A DNA stretch of 64,000 bases from Aporrectodea caliginosa (Eukaryota; Annelida; Clitellata; Crassiclitellata; Lumbricidae). Position numbers and translations under genes: made by a program. Each line of letters opens with the position of its first letter. The stretch's first letter is position 1. The DNA lies in contig JACEVL010000033.1 of the NCBI GenBank assembly GCA_020284085.1, forward strand, positions 442,501 through 506,500. The letters are read 5' to 3'. Shown here in pieces: positions 1 through 9,906 of the stretch. The notes beneath the pieces were generated by a model, which worked only from the letters and a program-made list of their open reading frames with translations, did not search any database and was not told the origin of the DNA.

Positions 1-149
1 TGAAATCAGTCAGCCTGTACCTTCTTCGTTCCTCGTACCAGCAACATGGCATTCGATCAATGAACTTCTTTCTTCTTCTCAACTGAGCAATTTTGGGACA
101 TTCTCAATCAGTAGCAAGTAGCTGTCATCGGGCATGCATGCATGTCTAG

Positions 150-166
150 AGAAGTGTGTGTGTGAG

Positions 167-200
<34 letters not shown>

Positions 201-233
201 CCTGTGTGTGTGTGGGGAGGTGGGGGGGGATGG
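150..233. repeat. (TG)n microsatellite
   Basis: Near-pure TG/GT dinucleotide run with a G-rich end at about 220-232. The open frames across it are low-complexity artefacts. No gene is visible in 1-150. Confidence 0.9.
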
Positions 234-239
234 TTGCTG

Positions 240-1375
240 AAATCTGGTATCCTCTCTGGAATCGATTCAACATTGTAACGATCACCTACCTGCGAAGGTA
301 CTCTGCAGACAATAGGCTTTTCTCTCCAATCGTTATCCTTGTTGTTCGTTTTGCACACAACACATTTAGGTTACAAAAGCCTCAGCAGCTATAATACAAC
401 TCATCCAACCTCACAAAAGCGCTGTCTCTGTCTCTTTGCCTGCTAAATAACAATGGTCTCTGGATTCGAAACATGAACAACACCGTGAAAGGTGGGCGGG
501 CGTGTCTGCAAGACCATCTCGCTAGCACTAGCACCAGATTATAAACGAGAATTCCCATTTATTAAGTTATTTATTAATGTTATTCATATTTGCACACTTT
601 GTTGTTATTTTTCGTTTTTCTGTTTCCTTTAATTCATAATTTATTAATAATATTTTGTTTTGCTATTGTTTTTGTTGTTTCAGTTTAATTTGATTCATAA
701 CTTGCTGTGATTTTCTTTATTTCTGTTTCATTTAAGTCCTACTTAATTAATAATACTGTTATTTTTCATGATGAATTCACTTGCATAAAAATGCTTTAGT
801 TTCTTCATATTTTACTTTGTCAAGATTCAATTCTTCTTCTTCTTAGTTATTGCTTCCCTGTATAAATATTTGACTTTTTAAATACTCAACTATTATATTT
901 CTAAATAAATATTGAACACTGTTAACGTTGTTATTATTGGTATTTTAATTTATTGACGTTCTACTTCATTCGCATTTTATATTATCGGTGAGTCACTTAC
1001 TAAATTTATTTTATTATTGATATTCCACTTATTCATTCTTCATTTTATTAATATATTTTTGTTTTTCTAATATCATTTTTGTCGCTTAAACCGAGAGGCG
1101 AGAACTCCATAGTGATGCCAAACAGGTTGTTTTCAATATCGTGCTTAAGTCGGGAGAGGGAGATGAGTACATGAGATGGGTTAAGTCACACTGCTCGCTG
1201 TCTAAGCCGCCCTGGACCTGGTTGATATAGAGGTCCGAATGGACGGGTGGCTCTTCTTCGTCGACGAAGCTTCTGGATAATTTTGCAAATATTTGCCGTT
1301 CTCAGTCGATCAATTCCGATGTCGAGTTTCGTGGATGATGAGAGCTAGAGGTCGCTGCTATCCGATCAAGGGTAT
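240..1375. other. AT-rich intergenic DNA, no gene seen
   Basis: No long open frame, splice-delimited exon or clear repeat. Bases 535-1080 are strongly AT-rich with many ATTAAT and TTATT words. Bases 1085-1375 are of ordinary composition and unrecognised. Confidence 0.6.
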
Positions 1376-1800
1376 TGATCGCTCGAAAGGTCATAGGTAC
1401 GATTGTATGATGTCATAGTTATGATGGTATGATGTCGTATACGTATGGGTATGATGATATTACGTCATAGGTATGATGGTATGATGTCATATGTATATTT
1501 ATATATATATATATAATATACATAGGTATGCTGGTATGATTTCATAGGTGTAGGCATGATGGTATGACAACCATTGATATAGGTATGATGGTACGATGCC
1601 ATGGGTATGATGGTATGATGTCATAGATATAGGTATGATGATGTCATAGATATATGTACGATGGTATGATGTCGTAGGTATGATGGTACAGGTATGCGAT
1701 TGTCGGTATAGGTATACGATGATGTTTTGATGTCGAAAGTGTAGGTATATATGATGTCATAGGTATGATGGTATGGTGGCATAAGTATAGGTGGGATGGA
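1376..1800. repeat. TATGATGGTATGATGTCATAGG-type degenerate tandem repeat
   Basis: Units of roughly 10-22 bp built on GGTATGATG and GATGTCATAGGTA recur about twenty times with drift, and an AT run interrupts them at 1495-1525. The minus-strand frames here are repeat translations. Confidence 0.8.
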
Positions 1801-2369
1801 TCTGGTGAGAAAGAGGGGTAATGCTGCAGTAGCACCGGTATTGTAGCCTATACTAAAAAAGGAATCCAACAATCTTTTTTAGTCATGGAGTGACAGTGTT
1901 AGTGTTTTCCACTGTTTAACAACGTCTTATGGCTGCCTGGGCCTTTGACGTCGCCCCTCCTTTCTCCAGGAATTAGACTGGCACCATCCGAAAATGAGTA
2001 AATTAATGAATGAGAAAATGAGCATTTCTATGAGCACGAGAGCGCTTTAGTGAGCAGCGACTGAGCAGCCGATTAACTCCATGAGATCATTCTATTGTCG
2101 ATTAATTATGGCTGCCAATTACAAATGAACGCCCCGCTGCTAATTGCATCCAGATAATTAGGCTTTCTGCAGTGTATGAAAAAAAACCCAAGCTGTGTCA
2201 GTGGCTCAATAACAAATCTGGGTGGCCACGTTTTACGGTCACTTTTCATTATCATAAACAGAGGGACACAAAGGAAGATTCATGTTCTATATAAAGCGAA
2301 TTATAGATCGAAACGGTTTCCCATAGATTATTAGCATTCCATGCATTAGTGTCCTCTATGTACGGACGT
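1801..2369. other. Unique intergenic DNA with a cluster of homeodomain-type sites
   Basis: No gene is visible. Within about 2080-2170 there is a dense run of TAAT-core words (TTAATTATGG, CCAATTACAAATG, CTAATTGCATC, GATAATTAGG) in complex sequence. This is the kind of composition seen in developmental enhancers, but regulatory function is inference only. Confidence 0.3.
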
Positions 2370-2377
2370 TAAATACC

Positions 2378-3654
2378 TAGTGTTGTTTTCGTCAACGAAA
2401 ACGAAAACGAAAATGGCAATTAACGAAAATTGAACGTTTTCGTTGACGAAAACTAAAACTAAAACTAAAATACGCAGACAACGAAAACTAAAACTAAAAC
2501 GAAATTTGTAGCAATAAAAACTAAAACGAAACGAAAATTGATCAAACGAAAACTAAAACTATATTTATCAAAAAATAATTTTAAAATTTTTTTCTTAACT
2601 TACTTGATTCACCATTTGTATTGTAGTATTGTACATTATGTGTAAACGATATGCTCTGCTAACATCTGTTCATCTAATTTAAGACACGACAGGAGAACGA
2701 GAACGAGAACGATATGTTGCTACTTCCAGTTTTTCTTAATTTACTTTCCGCTAAGAATTCATGTATTTCGATTTTAACAAAACCTGTGGTACTTTACTGC
2801 GACAAGCTCACTTAATTAATGCAGTAATGTCGAAAGCCTCACTCGTCTCTGACTTGTAGCGTGACGAGTATCAATGGTCGACAGCCCTGTTTGGGATTAT
2901 TATTATTATTATAGTATTGAGCATGATGCGACAAAGTGCTGTGTTCAACTTTAGGTTGAACACAGCACTTCTAATTTCGCAGTTTAGCAATCTTTATTAT
3001 TCTTCCACTGTAGCATTATTATTTTTCATCAATCCAACTTCTACTTGGGCAAGAATTCTTTTCATCAATCCAGGTTCTATTTAGCAGGAATTCTTTTAAT
3101 CAATCCAGCTTCTATTTAAACAGCAATTATTTTTTACCAATCCAGCTTCTATTTAAGCAAGAAGCTTTCATCAATCCCACTTCTATTTAAGTAAAAATTA
3201 TCTTCATCAATCCGACATCTATTTAGCAAGAATTCTTTTCGTCAATCCAACTTGTATTCGACCAACGCTTACACCCATACAATAATGGCGAATAATTAGG
3301 AACACTAATATGAGAAATTACCAAACTTCAAGTGACTGGTGGTGCTGGGACAAACAAACCCTGAATATTTAGTTTTTTGTGTCTAAAATTAAAATGGAAT
3401 TAAATAATTGGTAAAACTTAAACTGAAATTAAATTATTACAACTAAAACTGAAACAAACTTACTAAAACTAAAACTAAAACTAAAAGTAGCTTACTAAAA
3501 CTAAAACTAAAACGAAAATTGATCCATAAAAACTAAAACGAAAACTAAAACTAATATTGACACACAATAAAAACTAAAACTAAAACTAAAAATGAAGACT
3601 AACAATCATAACTAAAACTGAAACTAAAATTGAGACATTATTAAAACAACACTA
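2378..3654. mobile_element. Non-autonomous hAT-like DNA transposon with 8-bp target duplication
   Basis: The element begins TAGTGTTGTTTT and ends AAAACAACACTA, a perfect 12-bp terminal inverted repeat. It is flanked by identical 8-bp copies of TAAATACC at 2370-2377 and 3655-3662. An 8-bp duplication and a TAG-G-type terminus are typical of the hAT superfamily. There is no transposase frame inside. Subterminal regions are packed with AAAACTAAAACTAAAACG-like words (2395-2570 and 3400-3640) in inverted orientation, plausible transposase-binding arrays. The interior holds a perfect 16-bp hairpin (2934-2970) and about seven degenerate units of ~37 bp with the core ATCAATCCAACTTCTATTTA (about 3020-3260). 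Confidence 0.88.
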
Positions 3655-3659
3655 TAAAT

Positions 3660-4045
3660 ACCACGCGATACTAGTAATAAAAGTATGGGTGAAAACAACG
3701 TACTGGTACGGGTAATAAAAGTATGGACGATACAAACCAAGTTACTGGTACGGATACTACAAGAATGGCCGATATAAACTACGTACTGGTACGGTTGATA
3801 AAAGTATGGACGATACAAACCACGTACTGGTACGGGTAATAAAAAGCATGGGTGATACAAACAACGTACTTGCACGAGTAATAGAAGTATGGGCGATACA
3901 AACTACGTATTGGTACGGTTAATAAAAGTATGGACGATACAAACAACGTACTGGTACGGTAACCACAAAAATGGACGATATAAACTACGTGCTGGTACGG
4001 GTAATAAGAGTATTGGAGATACAAACAGTTTGTACTGGTACTGAC
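3660..4045. repeat. 41-42 bp tandem repeat
   Basis: About nine units, each beginning ACTGGTACGG and containing TAATAAAAGTATGGRCGATA followed by CAAACNACGT. They start just after the right target duplication of the preceding hAT-like element. Open frames on the minus strand here are repeat translations. Confidence 0.88.
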
Positions 4046-4319
4046 TGGTTTGAGTGATTACCGTACTTGCAAGAATCAATCAGCGTCATTGGGTATGGTG
4101 GGGTTTGGTGGTGCGGGCTCTCCCTAGGGCCATTCCTTTGGGACTCTCTTATCTGTTCATGCTGCGTCAAGTCGCGAATAGTCCCTGTGAGACTTCGATT
4201 GGGTAGCACCGATCGCTAGGAGTGAAGAGCAGAGCGTTACGTTTCAGTGGATTCGTCTCAGTCATTTGGGAAAACACCGGGGTTCGACTTGATGGATGCA
4301 GTCACGGACGAATGAATGG

Positions 4320-4632
4320 TTTGATTGATTGACTGACTGAATGATGGATGGATGGATGGATGGTTGGTTGGGTGGGTGGGTGGGTGGATGGTTGGGTGAA
4401 TGGATGATTGGGTGTGGGATGTGGGTGGGTGGATGGATAGAGGGATGGAGGATCGGTATTTCATTTCTGACGTAGAAGCAGAAACTATGCTTTAAGCTAT
4501 CTGTTAACTTTTCCCATTCATTCATTCAGTCCTTCGATCTTTCGTTCATTTATTTACTCGTTCTTTAATTCGCTCATTCATTCATTCATTCACTCATTCA
4601 AACATTCGTTCTTTCGTTCTTTCGTTCAGTAG
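4320..4632. repeat. (GGAT)n/(GGGT)n and (ATTC)n tetranucleotide tracts
   Basis: GATTGACT/GGAT/GGGT repeats occupy 4320-4455. A diverged ATTC/GTTC tract runs from 4515 to 4632. The 4050-4320 stretch before them is unique and unrecognised. Confidence 0.85.
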
Positions 4633-5204
4633 ATTACACACTAGGAGTAGTTTAGTACTTTGTGTCATTTATATTACATTATTTACATTACCATAGAAGT
4701 ACCTTGCTCCTTACACTGTTGTTTACATGTATACCACATTACTAGAAATAGCTTGATAGCTACAGAGCCATCTACATTTCTTGACATTACAGGAAGTAGC
4801 TTTCACTTACATTACATTGTTTGTATGTTGTAGCAGATGCTGAGCCAAGTCCAGCGAGATTAGGAGTGGACTAGGTTGGCGCCAATAATCATCGGATACA
4901 GAGGCAGAGAAGATGCTGCGGTTGCTTTGGTGCCAGTGCCAGTGCCAATGCCTAGGATCCTCCAAGACGTCATCCCACCTGACAACGACCAACCAATTTA
5001 CTGCTTCCGGCTAAGACCCAGACTCGGCGCTATATAAATCACGGACTTATTCATAGATAAACCGGAAAACAGATGACTTCTGGGAACGTCGTCGTGACCT
5101 TGACCTCTGTCCCGGTGAAGGTCAACATGCGGACCGCGTGTCCAAAGTCGGACTGATATAGGACCTCGGATCAGCTGAGGAGTTGGTTCTCAAAGAACGA
5201 TCAG
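4633..5204. other. Intergenic DNA, no gene seen
   Basis: Complex sequence without a credible open frame. GTGCCAGTGCCAGTGCCAATG at 4932-4952 is a tiny local tandem repeat. No function is assigned. Confidence 0.5.
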
Positions 5205-5322
5205 AATCGGTTCTTGAATAGCAAAGACTGTTCTTGAATAGCAAAGACCGTTTTCGAATAGTAAAGACCGTTCTTGAATAGGAAAACATCATTCTTGAAT
5301 AGCCAAGACCGTTCTTACGACT
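5205..5322. repeat. 21-22 bp tandem repeat
   Basis: Five to six copies of a unit with core TTCTTGAATAGCAAAGACCG. They account for the frame on the opposite strand. Confidence 0.85.
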
Positions 5323-5402
5323 GTTTACCATAGTTTCCATTTTGTCTGCTACGTTCTAATCCGAAGGTTAGTTCGCGTAGAGTCAACTGTTAAGTTAAAC
5401 TA

Positions 5403-5560
<158 letters not shown>

Positions 5561-5689
5561 GCCTGAGCGTGCTATTAAGGACTTCGCTTAGGTAGGCAAC
5601 TTGTTAGCTTACTAGACTGTCAATTGAGAGGATGGGGATAACTAGGGCATACATTTGTTTTGAGATTTCTACTCCACCTGCGCACCTAT

Positions 5690-5850
5690 AGCCAACTCAG
5701 CTAAAATGAGTACCCTGACCGTACACTGTTGGTGGGAAGATTAGACGGCGACGGAGAGGACTGGCCACCCGTCCTCATACGCCGAGGCTAAGAAAAATGA
5801 AGTCGCTGACACTTCATACCGATGGCTGCTTCTCAGGCCATCTTAAGGGA
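5690..5850 (+). mobile_element. SINE-2 family copy, head truncated
   Basis: Shares the body of a dispersed family that recurs at 21935-22140, 39520-39785, 52590-52870, 55465-55535 and 60650-60910. Common words are CAACTCAGCTATAATGAGTA, GACCGTACACTGT and GTGGGAAGAT, then AGAGGACTGGCC and a tail near AAATGAAGTCGCTAACACTT. The tRNA-like head seen in longer copies is missing or very diverged here. Confidence 0.7.
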
Positions 5851-5864
5851 CTGCTCTTCTTCTT

Positions 5865-6005
5865 CATGGATATGAGGAGACGGAAGAGGAAAAGGTTTGG
5901 GATGAGATGGATGAGGAATAAGAAGAAGAGGAAGAAGAGGCGGAAGAGGAGAAGAAGGAGGAATACGAAGAGGAGGAAGGGAGGAAAGGAGGATAGGGAG
6001 GAGGC
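5865..6005. repeat. Purine-rich GAAGAGGAGG tract
   Basis: Almost pure A/G on the plus strand. The lysine/arginine-rich frame across it is compositional and not taken as a gene. Confidence 0.8.
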
Positions 6006-6096
6006 TGGACTAATTTAGACTGAGGCTGATTAATATTAGATAAGTTAGAATCGACTGAATGTGCCCACTGTATTGTACAGAACTGCCATTTGCACT

Positions 6097-6270
6097 CGGA
6101 ATTTATTTATGGAGCAGAAGCTAGTGATTGATGATGTTGACTGTGATGGTGACCAATGACAATGAGCGTTATGTATTGATGAAGTATGATGAAGACAGAC
6201 GATTTATCACGACGAGGATGGCGATAAAGATGACAGTGTGAGTGAGTAATGATGATGATGATGACGATTG
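6097..6270 (+). repeat. ~170-bp dispersed repeat, copy 1 (upstream of the innexin)
   Basis: Shares more than 85% of bases by eye with 9731-9906 in the same orientation. Both begin CGGAATTTATTT, include GTGATGGTGACCAATGACAA and TGATGAAGTATGATGAAGAC, and end in GATGATGATGATGACGA. The family is unknown. The two copies bracket the innexin gene at a separation of about 3.6 kb. Confidence 0.82.
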
Positions 6271-6284
6271 GTGATGATGTTGAG

Positions 6285-6480
6285 GATTGACTGACTGGCC
6301 GATTGACTGATTAAATGATTGGCTGACTTATTAATTGATTCATTGACTGGTTAACTAACTTATTGATTGATTACATGATCGATTCATTGACTGGCTGATT
6401 GACTGAGTTACTGATAAAATGATGGATTCATTGACTGACTTGTTGACTGATTTACGGATTGATTGATTGATTGATTAATC
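6285..6480. repeat. GATTGACTG-type degenerate tandem repeat
   Basis: Many diverged GATT/GACT/GGCT tetranucleotides occupy the 5' side of the innexin start. No TATA box or initiator could be assigned with confidence in 6480-6627. Confidence 0.75.
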
Positions 6481-6627
6481 ACAACCTTTATGGATTGACT
6501 CTGACCGATGTTTATGATGATAAAATGACTAAATATGACTAAAATTCCGTTGATCGATCTGGTTGATTGACTACAGAAGGACTGATCAACTCTCCAATCT
6601 ATCCAATCGTTGAACAACAGCTCAGCC

Positions 6628-7866
6628 ATGGATCGCCTGTTGAAGTCCGTTCTGACGATTCGCGAGATTAAATTTCGCATGGACGATGATTATGTGGATC
6701 GTCTGACCCGCCAGTACACGGTCATCATCCTCGTAGCCTTCGGGTTCCTCGTCAGCACGAAGCAGTTCGTCGGTCGACCGATCACCTGCTGGTGCCCGGC
6801 TCAGTTCACGGACAGCCACCGCGACTACGCGGACGCCATCTGCTGGGTGAGCAACACCTACTATCTCCCAATGGACGAAACCATCCCACGGGAGTCGTTC
6901 CTTATTCAGCCGAAGAACAAGATGATGATCAGCTACTACCAGTGGGTCCCTCTGATCCTCATATTCCAGGGCCTGCTGGCCTTCCTTCCCTGCCTCATCT
7001 GGCGTTTTCTCAACCGGCGATCCGGCGTCAACATGACCGCCATCATGGACGCCGCCCGCGTCTGCTCGCAGGCCTCCTACCTGGAGATCCGGGAGAAGGC
7101 GATCCGGTACGTCGTCAACCAGATGGACCGGTACCTGCTGGCGCAGAGGGAGTACCGTACCGGATGCATGGTACGGATCAAGCACTTCATCGCCAAGGCT
7201 TGCTGCCTCATCGGAGGCAAGCTGTACGGCAACTATCTCATCTCCAGCTACATGATGATCAAGTTGTTCTACGTGGCCAATGCGGTCGGGCAGCTGTTCC
7301 TGCTCGACGCCTTCCTCAAGATCGATTACCACATGTACGGGATCCACGTCGTCGAGCGACTGCTCCGCGGTCTCGACTGGGGCCACTCGGAGCGGTTCCC
7401 GCGCGTCACCCTCTGCGAGTTTGAGATCCGACACCAGTCGCGCGTGCACAATTACATCCTCCAGTGCGCCCTGACGATCAACCTCTTCAACGAAAAGCTG
7501 TTCATCTTCCTCTGGTTCTGGTTCGTCTTCATCGCCTTCATCACCGCCGTCAACTTCCTGCGCTGGCTCTTCCGGTCCCTCTACTGGCCCGGACACGTCC
7601 AGTACGTCCGGAAGCAGATCCGGGTCATGGATGCGACGCCGCGCGAGGCCGGCACGCTGGCCAAGTTCGCCGAGAACTATCTGCGGCGCGACGGTATGTT
7701 CATTGTTCGCCTTATCGGGATGAACATGGGCGAGGTGGTTGCCGGAGAGGTACTGTGCGGACTGTGGAACAATTACAGTCCGGAGAGAAGGACACTGGCC
7801 GAGAAGCCAGGAAGGAAGACGATGACGAAGAGTAGGGCGAACGGTGGAAGGATGGAGGTCGTATGA
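6628..7866 (+). CDS. Innexin (gap-junction/hemichannel subunit), single exon
   Basis: Predicted 412-residue four-pass plasma-membrane protein that would oligomerise into gap junctions or hemichannels. Visible hallmarks are TM1 about 30-47, the innexin signature YYQWV at 103-107 leading into TM2 (about 105-127), TM3 about 206-227 and TM4 about 289-311. Extracellular loop 1 has PITCWCPAQF at 51-60 and CW at 72-73. Loop 2 has cysteines 263 and 280, which fits the family's two conserved cysteines per loop. Loop 1 has an additional one, Cys54/Cys56/Cys72. I chose the ATG at 6628 because it gives the short cytoplasmic N-terminus usual for the family; the frame stays open 18 bases upstream without another ATG. 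The reading frame is intact through the TGA at 7864, with no intron. The exon is GC-rich at third positions while its flanks are AT-rich and repetitive. The C-terminal tail after TM4 is short (about 100 residues) and basic at the end. The paralogue number cannot be assigned. Confidence 0.96.
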   Translation: MDRLLKSVLTIREIKFRMDDDYVDRLTRQYTVIILVAFGFLVSTKQFVGRPITCWCPAQFTDSHRDYADAICWVSNTYYLPMDETIPRESFLIQPKNKMMISYYQWVPLILIFQGLLAFLPCLIWRFLNRRSGVNMTAIMDAARVCSQASYLEIREKAIRYVVNQMDRYLLAQREYRTGCMVRIKHFIAKACCLIGGKLYGNYLISSYMMIKLFYVANAVGQLFLLDAFLKIDYHMYGIHVVERLLRGLDWGHSERFPRVTLCEFEIRHQSRVHNYILQCALTINLFNEKLFIFLWFWFVFIAFITAVNFLRWLFRSLYWPGHVQYVRKQIRVMDATPREAGTLAKFAENYLRRDGMFIVRLIGMNMGEVVAGEVLCGLWNNYSPERRTLAEKPGRKTMTKSRANGGRMEVV

Positions 7867-7954
7867 TGATGACCACACAATGACCACACAAAGACAGACA
7901 GGGAGACAGAAGAAAGTGACCACCAACGACGAACTATTCAGAACTTCTGACCAC

Positions 7955-8130
7955 GATACTTTATGTATGTATACTTATATGTATGCGTATACGTATACGT
8001 GTAGGTCTGTATGTAAACGTATGTATGTCTACGTATGTATGCATGTGTACATGTATGTGTGCGTATGTATGTACATGTATGTTTGTACGCGTTGCATACG
8101 TATGTATATGTACACGTATGTATGCATGTA
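7955..8130. repeat. (TATG)n-like tract
   Basis: Diverged TATG/TACG tetranucleotides about 90 bp after the innexin stop. No AATAAA was noticed between the stop and 8400, so the innexin polyadenylation site is not located. Confidence 0.85.
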
Positions 8131-9730
8131 ACGCTGGCTCGTATAACGTATACGTTTTTGCGTCAGTACAGACTTATTGTGAACTAAAATATACATGCTA
8201 CATATTACATATATAGCAGGTTATGTGTATACGTCTGTACGAGCGTTGGGCGGTTTTATATATAGGTCGGTGCGATATTATATTATTACGCTTGGCTACC
8301 TGTTCGTGTGTTGGCGGAATAGACGCATAATTGCAGTTATATCCGGTCGACAGGTAAGGTATAAGCTTTGTTTCATCCAGGTGTGAGCGTCATCGATGTT
8401 GACAGCAAGAAGCTGTAGTGTTCTGTGTGGTCGAAGTCTTCATAGCAAGAATATGGAAAGTCTTCGTGGTAACTGCCAGCCGTTTCGTTGAAGAATATAT
8501 AGCATTGATAGGAAGCATTGGAGTACTGTGCCAACATGGAGCCCATGAAGGACCCATATTCGAATATGGGACCAGTATAGGGCCAATTTGGGTCCCATCC
8601 AATGTATATGGAAATGCTTTATGAGGCAATGATTGCTTCCATGTTGCGTGTAGGATCGCTGACCAGTGTTTGGCCCCAGTGCGAATAAGCCCCAGTTGGG
8701 CCAGTTGATTTAACGACTTGAATTGCACTGTAAGCCAACTCTATTTAAATTCACAGTCTCAGAGTCTCATAATTTGCAGCCCACCTATTTTGCAAGGGCA
8801 AATATATATGCATAATGTGTAAAGAAAGTTCAAACTTTGCAGATGGCATAATTTTCTCATGGGGTACTTGATTTCGAATCAGTTCCTAAATTCTTATCGG
8901 CCGAATAGAACAAATCATGCGTAAAATTCTGGAATTGAACCAAGCCTCTCTCAACATCTGCAAAGTTGTGTCGGAAAGAACTGATACTTGGCTATAGTAC
9001 ATATTGCAGAGTCGCTGCAGGAATCGTATAGGTAATCATGCGGATTGAATCGGGGCTTGTTGAGACCAGTAAGAATGCAATGCTTACCGTTTAGATTTTT
9101 CATGTTCAAATCTCAGGAAGACGGTATTGAAGACAAAGCTATCGAAGACAATGGCATCGACCCAGCCACAAAAACACATTCCATGGTTCCACAGAAGCCA
9201 GTACTCGAGGACAGTGATTGCAATTTTTGCATCTTTACTGGACTGATTTAGCACTCGCAGACTGCTCAGCTTAAAAATGAATGTGAAGTAGGAACTGGTC
9301 TGCGATGTCTCTGAGAGCTGTAGACATATTTTTGTTACCAACTTTTCATTATAGGCTATTTACTGTCTAACTGCGATGGCTTAAAAATGGTAACTCTGAA
9401 ATCGTTCGTGAAAATTGTGCAACGTTAATTTGGCGTGGAGTTAATGTGTTTCAGTACCCACTTGCTTAAGACCGTTGACTTGTTATGGTTCACTTACAAA
9501 TGTAACTTCATCCATGTCGCTGGCAAGTGTAACCGTTACGAAATGCCTGTGTTACCTTTAATGCCTGAGCGTCGCTGTGTCTCAACGTGATCAAACAAAT
9601 ACTTATAAGACGCATTTGATATAAAGATCGCAATATGCCGTATACTTTTGGCCTTTGTTGTGTCAACCGACAATTGAAGTCAAAGCTTTGGGTGCGTTTG
9701 GGGTAAAGCTATGACAAGAACAGTGCCGAC
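8131..9730. other. Intergenic DNA, no gene seen
   Basis: No credible coding frame. An 18-bp perfect palindrome, CCCATATTCGAATATGGG, lies at 8553-8570. Longer frames here (for example the opposite strand of 8390-8728) show no recognisable domain. Confidence 0.5.
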
Positions 9731-9906
9731 CGGAATTTATTTCTGGAACAGAAGCGTATGATTGATTATGTTGACTGTGATGGTGACCAATGACAATGGG
9801 CGTTATGTATTGATGAAGTATGATGAAGACAGAGGATTTATCACGACGATGGTGATAAAGATTACAGTGTTTCTGAATGATGATGATGATGACGACGATG
9901 ACAATT
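9731..9906 (+). repeat. ~170-bp dispersed repeat, copy 2 (downstream of the innexin)
   Basis: Direct-orientation partner of 6097-6270. They share the boundary word CGGAATTTATTT and a GAT-rich right end. Confidence 0.82.

Noticed and set aside
5797..6018. Lys/Arg-rich 73-codon frame
   Set aside because: Produced by the purine tract that overlaps the end of a SINE-2 copy.
6622..7926. 434-codon open frame antisense to the innexin, plus a 210-codon frame at 6792-7424 on the same strand
   Set aside because: Shadows created by the GC-rich third positions of the innexin. Neither encodes a recognisable domain, while the innexin frame has all family landmarks.
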